Assembly: GCF_032854445.1 (NCBI RefSeq) | Contig: NC_088301.1 | Coordinates: forward strand, 27,390,402-27,454,401 | Source of the DNA: Liolophura sinensis | Taxonomy: Eukaryota; Mollusca; Polyplacophora; Chitonida; Chitonidae | Direction: 5' to 3' | DNA: 64,000 bases | In this document: piece after piece, positions 1-34,867 of the stretch | How positions within the stretch are numbered: the first letter of the stretch is position 1 | Layout: each line of letters begins with the position of its first letter | Made by a program: the position numbers and the translations under genes | The notes under the pieces: generated by a model | Told to the model about the DNA's origin: nothing | The model's database searches: none | What the model saw: only the letters and a program-made list of their open reading frames with translations

Positions 1-22854
<22,854 letters not shown>

Positions 22855-23820
22855 ACAACTTGCAGTGCTTTCCTGTTTATTTGAACCAAGCATGGTAGTT
22901 CCTTTTCCTTACCAACGGAATATCTATTAGCTCTACCTGATCTGACAGTAGAAGCATTTTACTGTACATGTATATGCATTATCTTGTTACTGATTTGTCA
23001 ATTTTTCATGAAAGAAGGCTGTATGATATGCACTGTGCTTTTGCAAGAGATAGAACCAACATGTTAAATGGCCTAAGAAGTTTTGATGTTCACTAATCCC
23101 CAAAATTGTTTGACCCAATGAGACAGTTTTTCTTTTTTTAATTAACTTTTAAACCACACAGAAGTAAAAATGCTGATTTCATTGTCTTGTGAGACAGATT
23201 ATATCAAAATATTGTAAGTTATCATATATATATCTATAAAATATATATACATATGTATCTTTATAAACATGTGTGAATTTCTGGACAGACATTTTATTCA
23301 ATGCCATGTTTATTTTTTCTGCCAGCTCGGCAATATATTGTAATTCATTTGAATTGTTCTTGACAAACATAATATAGACAAATCTGCTGTTATAAGCATA
23401 CTAACTAGTTCTTGGTGGATCGAAATGCCCTCTATTTTTATCTTGTTGGACTGGCCTTCATTAGTTCACCTCACTCACATCATATTTGTTATCCCCTAAA
23501 AAAGCCAGATGTCATTGTAAATGGAGTGTGTGTGAAAGTGCTAAACACAGATGTGGTAAACCTAACCACCCCCTGGGCATTTATGCGAACTCCACCTGTC
23601 TGTGAGGTAAATTTCTATCAGTTGGGATCAGCTGTTCTGTGTGCTTCATTGATGTACTTAGTTGGATCGAAAATCGTCGTCTGTGCTTGTTCAAAAATGT
23701 TTCATGGCATAGCTTTCATCACAGTGGTTGTTTTATAATAAGTTACCATAGAAAGGGTTCAGTAAAAATTTAAATACAGCAAGAAATGACAAAAAATAAA
23801 AGTTATGCACATTTAGTGAC
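22855..23820 (+). other. VCP 3' UTR (approximate)
   Basis: Downstream of the stop the sequence is AT-rich and repeat-free. AATAAA at 23,795-23,800 is a plausible poly(A) signal, with ATTAAA at 23,848 as a second. A 108-codon frame at 23,412-23,738 lies inside this stretch and looks non-coding. The exact end needs transcript data. Confidence 0.55.
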
Positions 23821-24483
23821 CCATATGTCTTAAGTTATCTTGTGGTGATTAAAGTTTCCATACTCTCAATAGCCTTTGTCTTTCTGTTTAATGAAATTTT
23901 TAAGGGTCGTTGGTCAAGATGAGTATCAGAAAGTGTTGGACACGGGTAACAAGTGACCTCTGCAAGTCATGTGGACGTTGACCCCACTGCAGGGAGTATA
24001 CAGTTAGTGTAACGAGCAATACTGTATGAGGAGTGTGGCATTAGAGTTGGTTAAAGACCAACGAGGTCGATGCGAGCGACATTGTTTAACTTCGCATTAA
24101 GGCTTTAATCAGAACGGCGTGGTTTCCAGTCCTTGATACTTGTAATCCGATGCTGGCATGATGAAGTCTACCGCTGAATGAATTACTTCAGGTGTTGTTA
24201 TAGTGATGCTATTTCCTCTCCTCGCTCAGCATTCTTAGATGTGAGGATAAGACTAAATTCAGTTTGTGGTTTAGTCAACGTTATCTGGTCTCCAGTTTAC
24301 AGTTCTGTAAGGGAACAATTAAAGAATTCCTGATAGAAATTGCCTAAACAGGAAGTCTGTGATTTACTTTATTTTCGGAAGCTCCATGGTTTAATCTCGC
24401 TATATATAAGCGCTTTGGAGATCTGCTGGATGTGAGGGGTTTGTTTACTATCACCAAGTAAAGCGATAGCCATAGAAAAATAT

Positions 24484-24550
24484 TTACTTATTTATTTGAT
24501 TGGTGTTTTACGCCGTACTCAAGAATATTTCACTTATACGACGGCGGCCG
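24484..24550 (-). mobile_element. SINE family 1 tail, reverse strand
   Basis: Reverse-strand tail: tttatttgattggtgtttta then cgccgtactcaagaatattt and cacttatacgacggcggccg. It stops abruptly, so it is 5'-truncated. Confidence 0.85.
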
Positions 24551-24579
24551 TAGAAAAGTATCCATCCTTATTAAATAGA

Positions 24580-24760
24580 GGGGCCTCCGTGGTCTAGTGG
24601 AGTTCAAGTCGACCTCATGATGACTTTCTCCGCGATTGTTGGTGCTAAGCAAAACCGTGGGTTTCCTCACATCATGTATGACTGACCGACTTCGATAAAG
24701 GGAAATATTCTTTGAATACTGCGTAAAACCTCAATCCATAAATCAAATAAAACCTTATTA
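24580..24760 (+). mobile_element. SINE family 1, internally deleted
   Basis: Head ggggcctccgtggtctagtg jumps directly to the box-B part agttcaagtcgacctcatg, with a diverged body and a tail aatactgcgtaaaacctcaa. Confidence 0.65.
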
Positions 24761-26319
24761 AATAAGTGGTAGAACCTTTTTTCTGTTACTAAACCCTTGA
24801 GAAGATTTGGCGAATGTAAGGTTTGTGTACGAGCCCCAAGGTATTGTCTGTTGCCATATCTACGTAAGTGCGCAATTTTTCGCTACTCGACACTGCACCT
24901 CCTTCCTGGTGTAAAATCGTTCGGAGAACGTTTGTGGTGAAAATCTATGGACAGACATACTCATGACAAAAACATACAGAAATTCCTTCCTTTATTTATG
25001 TAGTTCGATTGCTTGAAATGCTGTTCTCAAAAACGATGCTTCCATGACATTGCCTTAGTGGTATAAATGATATACGCAGTTTGTCGTGAATGATACATCA
25101 GTTCCATCAACACCCGCCTGCGTGCTTTAAGTGACCCGAGCTTTTAATAGTGCTTATTGTCTGTCATTTACTCGGATCAGAGAGCTGTCACATGTCGGGA
25201 TTTATTCACGCATCAAAGTGAAAACTTCAATAGGATTGTTTCAACTAAAGCGCAGTATCAATGATCCATGCGAACGCCAGAATGATATGTGTATACATGA
25301 TGTCGACCATATATCACGGATCGGAGCCGTGAGAAAAAACGTCTTAGTGAGAAGAAAAATTTGACCAAGCGACTAACAAGAGGCAATAAACTTTGATCTC
25401 ATGTCCGAGTGACAAACCAGAGAGTCAACAACATTCGTCAACTGTAGAAAAAATCAGATCGCGTTAAAGGTATGAAACCCTTTTTTTTCACACTAAGATG
25501 AGATTATTCTATATACTATCCTCTCAATTAGGATCAAACACATGCTGTGAACTTTCAGTCCCTCCTAAGAGCCATAATAGCTGGATCGGAGAGTTAATTT
25601 ATATGCAAATGATGTGGTATATCATCACTAATAGGAAGATACATATAAAAATGAACGTATACGTGTCGAATACATATTGAGAGACTGACTGAAGTCTTTT
25701 ACCGGTCCCATTTCACACGCACACACTCACCGGGTGGCAAACGGAAAATGTAATGTCAATTATACAGATTTTGACAGCTGTGAAATCTACACCTGCAACT
25801 TTGAAGAAGCAAATGACATCTGAGTAGAGTATTTGGTGAGTTTTTACATTGAAGATAAATTATCTTATCAAGAGAATGCTTCATCCCATGCATTTGTAAT
25901 ATCTCGACTGACTTACTACTGATATAAACATTATTTCGTACAGAGAAAGCGATTCACGCACTCTAGTTTAAATTACACATGTAGCGCCCGATTCCTTTGT
26001 GCATGAAATGTATATCAGGAATCGCTTCACAGCTACTAATCGACCTTTTTGGTGATCTGATGAAAAAGGGTTTTTGCAGAAACCCATCATGGCAGTGCCC
26101 GTTGAAAAGATTTGGAACGTCACCATTGTGTAGTTTGCGTACAGGTTCCTAGTTAAAATGAAAAATTGCAGGGTGGGATTTCCAAGGCATTGCTGGGTTC
26201 CCACCCCTCCCCCATCAGATCCTTCAACATGTAAAGAACTGTTTTACTGTCACTAATCGACTCTTTTGGACCGCTGGTGGATATAAGATTTGTACAGGTG
26301 AGCGCAAACCGAGGGAAAC

Positions 26320-26450
26320 TCAAGACCCTTTTCAGGTTGCTACCAGACCCTTCCATGTACTTCCGTTGAGGGTGCCAGTTTGAGCTGGAATTGAACTCAC
26401 AGTGACCGTAACCACGTTAACAACTCTGCCACAGAGCTTCCCTCCCCCGA
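26320..26450 (-). mobile_element. SINE-like tRNA head, reverse strand
   Basis: On the reverse strand: gctctgtggcagagttgtta (box A-like), then gtgagttcaattccagctca (box B-like). The body that follows does not match either family well. It resembles the same class of element but may be a separate family. Confidence 0.5.
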
Positions 26451-27230
26451 CCTCCCCTTCTCAGGTTGAAATTGACGGACCGGTTGATTGAAACTGATTA
26501 TCAGCCAGACTGAAATTGATCGTGTTTTCTGCATTTGTCTCAACAGATTACATCGGCGATGTCATGCAGCATTGTAGACTGGCCCAGGATTTACCAATTC
26601 AGTCGTTTCCATGTTCTGGTAACTTACCAGTATTGCGCACGTATGCTGGAGTATATATGTATATGTTTATCAAAAGTACTAAGTATATGTTAAGCAAAAT
26701 CCGGAAGATGTTTGAGCACAGACGAACATAAGTAGATAGTAAAGGTACTTTGTTTCAAATTACATATATACATATATTCCAAGGCTTGAATTATATAGTT
26801 CTTTGAAAAGGGCACCCGCCGGAAGTTGGGATGGAGGTCAGCATGTATGGAGGCTTAAGATCTCTCGACAGAAAAGTAATACGGCTCTATAATGTAACGT
26901 TAATCAATCGGCCTCTATACATTACGTAGTCTCTATACATTTTACAGGCCTGTAGACTGCATAAATTAAGTCTAGATCATGCAGCATTTTAATCGGCTTG
27001 CCAGATATACGTATTCGATCATAATTAACCGCTCAGCTTCGTGGGAGGTTTCGGAGTCCTTTCCTTTTTTCATATCACTTTATTGTAAAGCATCTTTCTT
27101 CGTAAATGACCATGAAAACGATTTCTTTATAGCAACGTAATTAAAAACCGTTTTTGTCAAAGGAATAGCAGCAGATTTTTTATAAAAGTGTTAACTCACG
27201 GTTGCCACATCCTCATTATATGTATTGACC
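26451..27230. other. Intergenic, nothing recognised
   Basis: AT-rich unique sequence; no exon, repeat or RNA structure noted on either strand. Confidence 0.4.
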
Positions 27231-27600
27231 CATCACGTTTGCATAATACCCTAAATGATCTAAAGCTTCGTCCATCGCTAAGTGCCTCATTTTCCCCCCG
27301 CTTCTGAGAGTTGCATTGATGTTAGAAAGATGTTTTGAAATTTGTACAGATGATGTCCACAGGAAAAATGCAAGCTCTAGCACAAAAAAGTTATATTTTG
27401 CTAAAAATGCTTTTTTTTGCCTAAAGTTTCGTCCACGATTAAGTGGTGACACCCCCCCCCCCCCCACTCTGAGAGTGATATTGATTTTAGAAAGGTGTTT
27501 AGAAAATTGTAGAAATGATATCCTTAAGGGAAAATGCACATTTTAACACCAAAAGTAGTGGGGGGGGGGGGTGGGGGGGGGGGGCGGCGTCATTAGTTTT
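27231..27600 (+). repeat. Two diverged tandem units with C- and G-runs
   Basis: A unit with cttcgtcca ... tctgagagttgcattgatgt tagaaagatg ... gaaaaatgca occurs at about 27,266 and again at about 27,428. The second has a 17-C run near 27,450 and is followed by a G-rich tract at 27,558-27,590 broken by single T and C. Confidence 0.65.
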
Positions 27601-30030
27601 AGGAGCTTTTAGGGTACTCATGGAGTACAGCATTTCTGTTCTTCTAGTGAAACCTGGCCTTCTCATCCGGCTGAAAGTGTGACAGTTGAGTAGTTTATTT
27701 GTTTGATTTGGCTTTTATGTCGTCTACCCGAGTCAGTGTGTTTATTGGCATGTAGCGTTCGGAATATTCCTCTATCATGAACATATTGTTTGCAACAGAT
27801 GAAATGAGCTTGACAGTATATATTGAAAGTTTATTTATTTGTTTTTTTTTTGGGGGACAAAATCTTAGTATACAGTATCGTAAAGAAAGCAAATATATCC
27901 ATTCTTCAATGTGTTTTAATTGATTTAGCACATATAGAGATGCGGACTAAATCCGATATTTCAAGGACAGGAAAATCCGAACATTTCCTCACAGCATTGT
28001 TGCGGTGCAGTGGTGATCGACAAGCGGCGGGCGTCTGTCCTGCGTATGTTTGTGCAGTCTCGCGTTCATTAAAAATAAACATAAAATTGATGCCAAAATC
28101 ATATGAAAGAGCGTGAAAACTTTTTTGCAAATTAAGTGTTTAATCGTTTTTTTTTTTCTTTCAGGAGAAAAAGCTATTCGAAAATATTTCTGTATGCCAT
28201 ATTAAATGCCTGAATAAGAATGCGATGCATTTCATTGTAAATTTGTTGTTTATATCCAAACACATGCATTTAATCTGAATTATGATAATACTTAGGATTA
28301 TATTAAAAATACTAATAAGATCAAAATCCAGGTTTAATACATTTTTAGTTGCAAAGACCAAATTCTAGTGCAAATATATTATTAAACATGTTTTACATCC
28401 TCATATATAACTTGATTTCGCAAATTATATCGTGACGTGGTCCCAAATACCCACCATACAAAAATCTTTAAAGGAAAATCGGAAAAATAATTGAGGACCA
28501 CATTTACACATTACTGCTTTACCCCGAGCTCTCACCTTTCCTCCACCCATAAAACTGACCGTCATCGTTCTTGAATAATTCTTGATATGGCGCTAAACAA
28601 GAGTCAAATAAATTTCCTCTGTCTGTACCCGTTGTACCTCCATTTAACTACTTTTTCCAACACTATATAAAAGTTAGCCAGGATGGTTTAAAATCAAAGA
28701 TATTTATAGGATAAGAAAAAGTTCTGACATTTTTATAACAGATCTAATTTATATGATTCCAACTCTTGAGCCCGGTTTATTTCATACGCATACATCTTGG
28801 TACACTTTCGTTAAAAAAGTAAACATCTTGATGAAATGCAGTTTATTATGTAAGTGACATCTTGTTTAAATGTGTGAGAAGGACTTGTTGACCTTCGGAG
28901 AGTATTTTTGTGTTGTCATTTGCCCCAGTGGACAAACATCCTAGTATTAACATTTATGAATAATTATTATTGCTATAAAATGATGAAAGATGCTTGAGAA
29001 GAAAGGCCATAAAGTACTTTTACTTATTTTTAGATTTTTAATGTCAGGATTGAAAGATGGATTTGATGGAACATATTCATAATGCATATGTAGGTGTACG
29101 TCGCACAACTTTTTCTACACCTTTATGCTTCTTCCTAAATGAAATATTTGTGAACTTAACTCTTGTATAATGTTTGTCTAAGAGAAATAAGCAGATTTTG
29201 AACACCTGTTTTAGGGCCAGAGAGAAATCAGTGTACCTTCTCGACGTAAACAGATTCTGTTCATTTATTTAGTTTGTTTGATTGCTGTTTCACGCCATAC
29301 TCAAGAATATTTTACAGCTCATATATATACAGGATCCTCAAACACATTCATGAAATAAATTTTCTAACAGCGAGGTCTGGCGTTAAGAAGAAACTGTACC
29401 CACGTTCATGCTTTTTAGATGTTTTAGGGCTAATCTGGAAAATTTCTCTTCATGCTTGCCGATTTTCACACACAATTTATAAATCTGTTTTTTTTTTGTT
29501 TTTTTTTTTTTTGCTATGTGTAGGCCTTCCGGTCTGAGATTTGCAGGTGGACCTCATACGTTGATCGCTTGGAATAAGACTTAATCAGGATATATGTCTG
29601 AAATACTTGATACAAAGCTCGTCTGGTCTATATACAGGCCATTCAACGTATATATCTTAACCAGATGCCACATCCGCCATTTGCAGTTGAGATTCGCTCC
29701 CGATATTGAAGAGGTTTTGAATATTATGCCGATAGCACTGCGATGATTTGAAGTGTTTAAAAAATATCCACCCCGTGAAAGAAAAGATCTGGTTCACTCC
29801 CATGCAAGTTATGTTATACGAAAGGCTTAAAAACAATACTTTTGGAACACTTTACATGGCATTCGAGATCACGCGCTTTTCTACGTGATTCTACGGTACC
29901 GATGCAAATTTCTACCCATGGTGTAAAAACCAAGCACCTACCTGTAACTGAATTAATCAAAAACATCCAAAATAAAAATGCACGAAATATGCAAAAAATA
30001 TTTACTCACGAATAATGAATATTAAGTTAT
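27601..30030. other. Intergenic, SINE tails only
   Basis: A family 1-like tail at about 28,540-28,614 (+, ttcttgatatggcgctaaac) and a reverse tail at about 29,262-29,325 (cacgccatactcaagaatat). A broken T run lies at 29,488-29,512. No gene recognised. Confidence 0.5.
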
Positions 30031-30031
30031 T

Positions 30032-30043
30032 CAACATGGCGGC
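30032..30043 (+). promoter_or_regulatory. TISU-type start element
   Basis: CAACATGGCGGC matches the TISU consensus SAASATGGCGGC exactly (a combined YY1 site and start codon seen in genes with very short 5' UTRs). Function here is inferred from the motif only. Confidence 0.4.
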
Positions 30044-30164
30044 ACCCACGAATGACAGCATTCGAAGAAGAGCTCGAAGAAGTAATCGTGTATGTCAAGG
30101 CAAACGGTTGCGTTTCTGTGGAGTTAGAGGCAAAGCAGGCCACCGCTCTTCGCGCGGCATATAA
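30036..30164 (+). CDS. Small Arg-rich ORF or candidate first exon
   Basis: Starts at the ATG of the TISU match and runs 42 codons: MAAPTNDSIRRRARRSNRVC, QGKRLRFCGVRGKAGHRSSR, GI. A possible donor gtatgt at 30,090 would end the exon after codon 18. I do not recognise the protein and found no later exon to join. It may be the 5' end of a gene broken by the inverted-repeat elements downstream, or a chance frame. Confidence 0.25.
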   Translation: MAAPTNDSIRRRARRSNRVCQGKRLRFCGVRGKAGHRSSRGI

Positions 30165-30412
30165 GTAAAAAGATGCAGTTTAATCGACGAGGTATGGTAA
30201 AAGTCCTATGCCTTCAGGTTATCCAGCATCCAGAACGCAGTGAGGCACCTACGATAACTATCCCCTCTGAATTCTGTTATGCAAAATCAAGTGGTCAAAG
30301 TGTAAATATATTTAAATTGCTATGGTTCAGCTTGAGCTCGGACAGAGATGATGATAATAGCCGCGAACGCCTGTAAATAGCGCACTGCTCAACAGTTCGA
30401 TACGTTCGCCAT

Positions 30413-30549
30413 CACGTGCAGTTGTTTACAGAAGACGAAAGTAGTCATCTCAGAAGTGACGTAATGCACGAGCCTCGCTTTCGTAGTTGTTGTTGTAAAA
30501 AGCATGGCGCCCAAGTATGTTAGAGATGTAATCTCAACGGAGGCAGTAG
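30413..30549 (+). other. Candidate promoter and first coding exon
   Basis: An E-box CACGTG (30,413-30,418) and a CRE-like TGACGTAA (30,457-30,464) precede ATG at 30,504, which opens MAPKYVRDVISTEAV and then reaches a possible donor, G then gtacat, at 30,549/30,550. A TTAA element begins 39 bp later. The product is not recognised and no partner exon was found. Confidence 0.3.
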
Positions 30550-30588
30550 GTACATTTCTATTTTAGAATGCTTACATGACACTTAGTT

Positions 30589-31169
30589 TTAAAGGAGAAG
30601 AAAATTTAAATATCAATCAAATACCATTGGAAAGAGTATGCATTTCCTCGCACGTGCATGCCATAAAAATTCTAATATGTACCTCTAGTTGATAAATTAT
30701 AAATAAAGTCAGCGCCAAAATCCGCTGTGGGCGACTCCATCTTGCCTAAGAACTAGTTGTGAAGTCTTCTGTGTTAGGAGGAGAATTGCCGTCGGAAACC
30801 GCCGAAGTGCAGTTCGTACATTTCCGGTAGAACGCTTCTTCCCTGAAGGTAGCTAACAGTACAGTTCGTTTTCCGCTTGACGATCGGGAAACCGGAATGT
30901 TGGACGTAGGTTCCCAGTTTACACGAATAAGCCGGCAGTTTTAACGACTCTCATTGGCTGAGATGCAACACACCCCCAGCATAAATTACAGGGTGTTAAA
31001 GATGGAGGACCCGATGGACTCAGCTGTTTATGCCAGCTTTGCCGTTTTCCGGCCTTACCTGTTTGGCGAGGAAAAATGGCAAAATTATGCAGCGGGCACC
31101 AGCATATAGAAAAAATGTGCTTTTTTTTCAGCCTATAGTGTCATGTTTTTAAGTTTTCTTCTCCTTTAA
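30589..31169 (+). mobile_element. TTAA-flanked inverted-repeat element, copy 1
   Basis: Ends are TTAAAGGAGAAGAAAA and TTTTCTTCTCCTTTAA, a 16-bp perfect inverted repeat that includes TTAA on both sides. About 581 bp and roughly 95% like copy 2. TTAA duplication is typical of piggyBac-type insertion (family knowledge); there is no transposase, so this is a MITE. Inside, ATG at 31,002 opens a 35-codon frame (MEDPMDSAVYASFAVFRPYL ...) ending TAG at 31,107. Confidence 0.85.
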
Positions 31170-32517
31170 GCCAAGGTTGTAGGCGTCGTGCAGTCTGTAT
31201 CTACTGCGTTTTCATTTCCAACTTTCAACATATTATTACACGTACATGACCCTTACAGCTCACAGCGTAATATTTTGACTTTTGAAACCTTTTCCATTTA
31301 AAAACAAAAAGTTAAATTCCTTAACACATAGTTAATACATTTCTTGTATAATATGCAGGTTTATATATACTCTATATAAATTAATAACAACGTGGTAAAT
31401 TATGCATAGCCTACAATTAGTATGGGCATATATAGAATATATGTTCTGCAGAGTTTTGAAGTTTAGACCTACGTTTCCAATCTTTGTGTATTCTGAATAA
31501 TTTTGATATTACACGTACATGAATTGAAGACATAGGAATATGTGGGTATAAATAGAATCCCGGCTAGATTTTGCGGATGTCATTGTTCTTGCACATGTCA
31601 TTGCCATTTGGGCAGTTCATATTATATTCGTTAAAAGCTACTGTTTTCCATCAATTTGGCCTGCAAGTTTGTGTGTAGTAATACTCTGCGTCACACATGG
31701 GAAAACGTTTCAGTGACTTGCCAACAGTCTTTGGTTTTGTACCTTCGGCACTCCTGGTTATTCCGCTTGCAAAACTGACAGACATCGTGTAAAGTTATCG
31801 AATATAGCGTTAGACAGCAAGGAAATAAATAAATTTAAGAAAAAATTTAAAGAATACAATGCCCTACACATATTTACACTATGAGTAACAGAATGAAAAA
31901 AAAATGGTAATCACGCAAGTATTCAACGTTCACAAAATAAACCCCATTCATGATGCAGAATGGTAAATGGAAAGCCCATGTGAGGGTTCCCTGTCCTCGG
32001 GATTATTGATTCTTTGTACGCTGTTATGCGCAGTTGTCAAGACTTGCACAATTATTGATAACCGGTGGTAAATACAAAATATGAAACCGAATACAGGATC
32101 GGAAAGAGGACTAAAAGCTTGGCATGATTGTATTTAATGGTGCACTGGTTGATGTAAACCTATACCATGTGTGTCGTCCCGTTCCCATTCAGTCTGAGGG
32201 AAACGGTGGTTGAATAATATTGGGTTCCTCCCCCTGCTTGTCACGTATGCCCCACCGATGCGGTTTCTGGGCACCAGCTTTGTTTACAAAAGCAGTTCCT
32301 TGGCAGTCTGGAACCCCATCCTCACTCTGCCAAAGACTGATTACATAACACAACTGGTTCTCATTAGATCGCATGTTCGCTTTTCTTTGCTGGGTGCAGG
32401 TTTTTGTTTTCTTCCAGGAGCAGAAAGAGTGCACAGGTCTGTGAAGGTCTGCAGCTTTAAAAAAAACTGCCTAAACTTATTCAAATACACAAAAGCATGA
32501 TATTGTCAAAATATAAA
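31170..32517. other. Intergenic, nothing recognised
   Basis: AT-rich unique DNA between the first inverted-repeat element and the hairpin. Frames of 81-96 codons on both strands near 32.2-32.5 kb overlap one another and show no motif. Confidence 0.4.
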
Positions 32518-32627
32518 TAATAAAAAGAATATTGTGAAGTGAAGGTTGAATACTATAAATATGTTTGCGTCTCACTCGAAAAGTGTTTATGATATTCAAC
32601 CTTCACTGTACAATATTCTATTTATTA
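32518..32627. other. Long imperfect hairpin, pre-miRNA-like
   Basis: Arms pair as taataaa (flank), AGAATATTGT/ACAATATTCT, GTGAAGGTTGAATA/TATTCAACCTTCAC and ATAAA/TTTAT, separated by small internal loops of 3x3 (gaa/tgt) and 2x2 (ct/ga). The terminal loop is 32,560-32,585 (26 nt). About 36 bp are paired within 110 nt. Could be a microRNA precursor or a short palindromic transposon relic; I do not recognise either arm as a known miRNA. Confidence 0.5.
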
Positions 32628-33739
32628 AGCGTTAAGCTGGCCCGGTATATTCTCGGTATGTTCATGGATGTATCCGGTGTTTTCTCGTTTAGCCTTGATA
32701 GCGTATCGCCTAAGAAGAATCGATAAGAAGAAATGCGAATACCTGTTACCCCCTGGATCACATAGCCTAAGAAGATTACCACATAGGAGGCTTGATAAAC
32801 ATGAAGAGAAAAAAAGGGTATACCGACATATTGAGATTTCTTTCTTTATTTAATAGCACTATGAAAATTAACAGTCGTCCTTACAAATGTAACAAAAAAG
32901 AAACAGAATCCGTGTATTCCAAAGGTTTCATGTTACTAGCGAGCTGGCATTTGAGACTGAAGTCTCGTCAATGCGTTGGTACTTTCTTTTCTTTCTAGGG
33001 GGCTTTGCTCCAACGTCTAGCTGGATAAGTTTTCATAGGCAGCCTGTTCCTTCTCTAATATATTGATAATTTTAAACAAGTTAGGATGGACTATCATTTC
33101 CACCGTGTTCTGCTTCGAATGCATCATTCCGAATGGTTTGTGCTCCTTGCACCGTCGTTATCATTAAGCTTCCATACAGATGAAAATTAGTCTCTCATCC
33201 AGGTTTCTGTGACATAGTCGGTCAGCCTGGTTGCTGGTTTTGTATTTGGTTGTTGGTTGGCAATCTCAATCCAAGCTTCGTCGGCGGACAGGTAAACATA
33301 TCTCGTCGTCATTAAACGGAAGTGTTTACTTAGCTAAAGCGAAGCCTTTGTAGACAATCGCAAATTCACAAAATCAATACCACAACAATGACTACATACC
33401 GTAAGCACATCAACCAGTGTTAAAACTAATTCACCCATCCACATTCCATAAGGGTCGCCTTAATTGTATTGTTGTTGTTTTTTTTTTCGCTCACTTTGGC
33501 ATATATTCACATTCCCCTTAAATCCGAATAAATTGTATGAATTCATATCGCATCAGGTAGTGAATATGTTTACCATGAGAGTAATACAGGAAACGACAGC
33601 TCGTCTATAGTTACTAGTTAAAAATCATGCCCGTCTATGATTAGAAAGTAATCAGAAATGCATCTCTCCCTGCCTCCCCCACCCCACCCCCAAATATCCA
33701 TCGAGGATAGTATAGATGTGTAGTGACAGGCCTATTACT
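32628..33739. other. Intergenic, nothing recognised
   Basis: Unique AT-rich DNA with short homopolymer runs (T near 33,479, C near 33,680). No exon or repeat identified. Confidence 0.4.
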
Positions 33740-34324
33740 TTAAAGGAGAAAAAAAAATAAATATCAATCAAATACCATCGGAAAGAGTATGCATTTCCTC
33801 GCACGTGTATGCCATAAACAAAATTCTATTATGTACCTCAAGCTGATAAATTATAAATAAAGTCAGCGCCAAAATCCGCTGTGGGCGACTCAATTTTGCC
33901 TAAGAACTAGTTCTGAAGTCTTCTGTGTTAGGAGGAGAATTGCCGTCGGAAACCGCCGAAGTGCAGTTCGTACATTTCCGGTAGAACGCTTCTTCCCTGA
34001 AGGTAGCTAACAGTACAGTTCGTTTTCCGCTTGACGATCGGGAAACCGGAATGTTGGACGTAGGTCCCCAGTTTACATGAACAAGCCGGTAGTTTTAACG
34101 ACTCTCATTGGCTGAGATGCAACACACCCCCAGCACAAATTACAGGGTGTTAAAGATGGGAGGACCCGATGAACTCAGCTGTTTATGCCATCTTTGCCGT
34201 TTTCTGACTTAACGTGTATGGCGAGAAAAAATGGCAAAATTATGCAGCAGGCACCAGCAGATAGAAAAAAAATGTGCTCTTTTCAGGCTATAGTGTCATT
34301 GTTTCAAGTTTTCTTCTCCTTTAA
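33740..34324 (+). mobile_element. TTAA-flanked inverted-repeat element, copy 2
   Basis: Second copy of the 30.6-kb element, same orientation, again between TTAA sites. The left repeat is slightly eroded (ggagaaaaaaaaataa). The internal ATG frame is broken by an extra G directly after ATG (gatgggaggacc), so the small frame is not under strong constraint. Confidence 0.85.
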
Positions 34325-34345
34325 CCAATGGTGTTGATTTCATTG

Positions 34346-34395
34346 ATACGCTATATACTCAAGAATATTTCACTTGTACATTGCGGTCAGTTTCA
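34346..34395 (-). mobile_element. SINE family 1 tail fragment, reverse strand
   Basis: Reads gatacgctatatactcaaga then atatttcacttgtacattgc; a short, worn tail immediately after the TTAA element. Confidence 0.5.
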
Positions 34396-34822
34396 TTGGT
34401 CAAGGAAAACAGGGGTGGCCGGAGTAAACCATTCGCCCTTGGCAAGTAACTAACAAACATTGAATTCAATGTGTTTGCCATGTATTAGTGGAAACCAAGT
34501 GGTCTCCTACTAAAATTATGTATTTAAAGTTGCTTAAACCTAAACCTATATAGTTATCTTAACAGCCCCACGAGCGCTGTCGATTGCTTATAATCAGCAA
34601 TATCCCGAAAACTGTGGAGGTGGGTGGGGCTGAACCAGCAAATAGTACTTTCGTATCAATTGACAGGCATCTTAAATGCACAGTCTCGACACACCCCTTA
34701 ATTCAAAACAACAATAGTGACCGAACGATGTCTCCAGGTGACAAACATAGAACATTACAATTTTACGATGATGTCTCCATGGAAATAAAGTCATGACTGG
34801 GCTGCTAGTAACCGATTGTAAC

Positions 34823-34830
34823 TATAAAAG
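34823..34830 (+). promoter_or_regulatory. TATA box of chitin-binding pseudogene
   Basis: TATAAAAG 45 bp upstream of the ATG at 34,868, a suitable distance for a short 5' UTR. Confidence 0.5.
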
Positions 34831-34867
34831 AAACAGTGCTATCGCCAAAATTTGTCAATACGCCAAA

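Larger units (their letters stand above)
23821..25980. other. Intergenic, two SINE pieces only
   Basis: No gene recognised. A 77-codon frame at 25,131-25,364 has no familiar motif, signal peptide or splice context. SINE fragments at 24,484 and 24,580 are listed separately. Confidence 0.5.

Noticed and set aside
23412-23738. 108-codon + strand frame just after VCP
   Set aside because: It lies in the VCP 3' UTR before the AATAAA, has no motif or start context, and the region is AT-rich.
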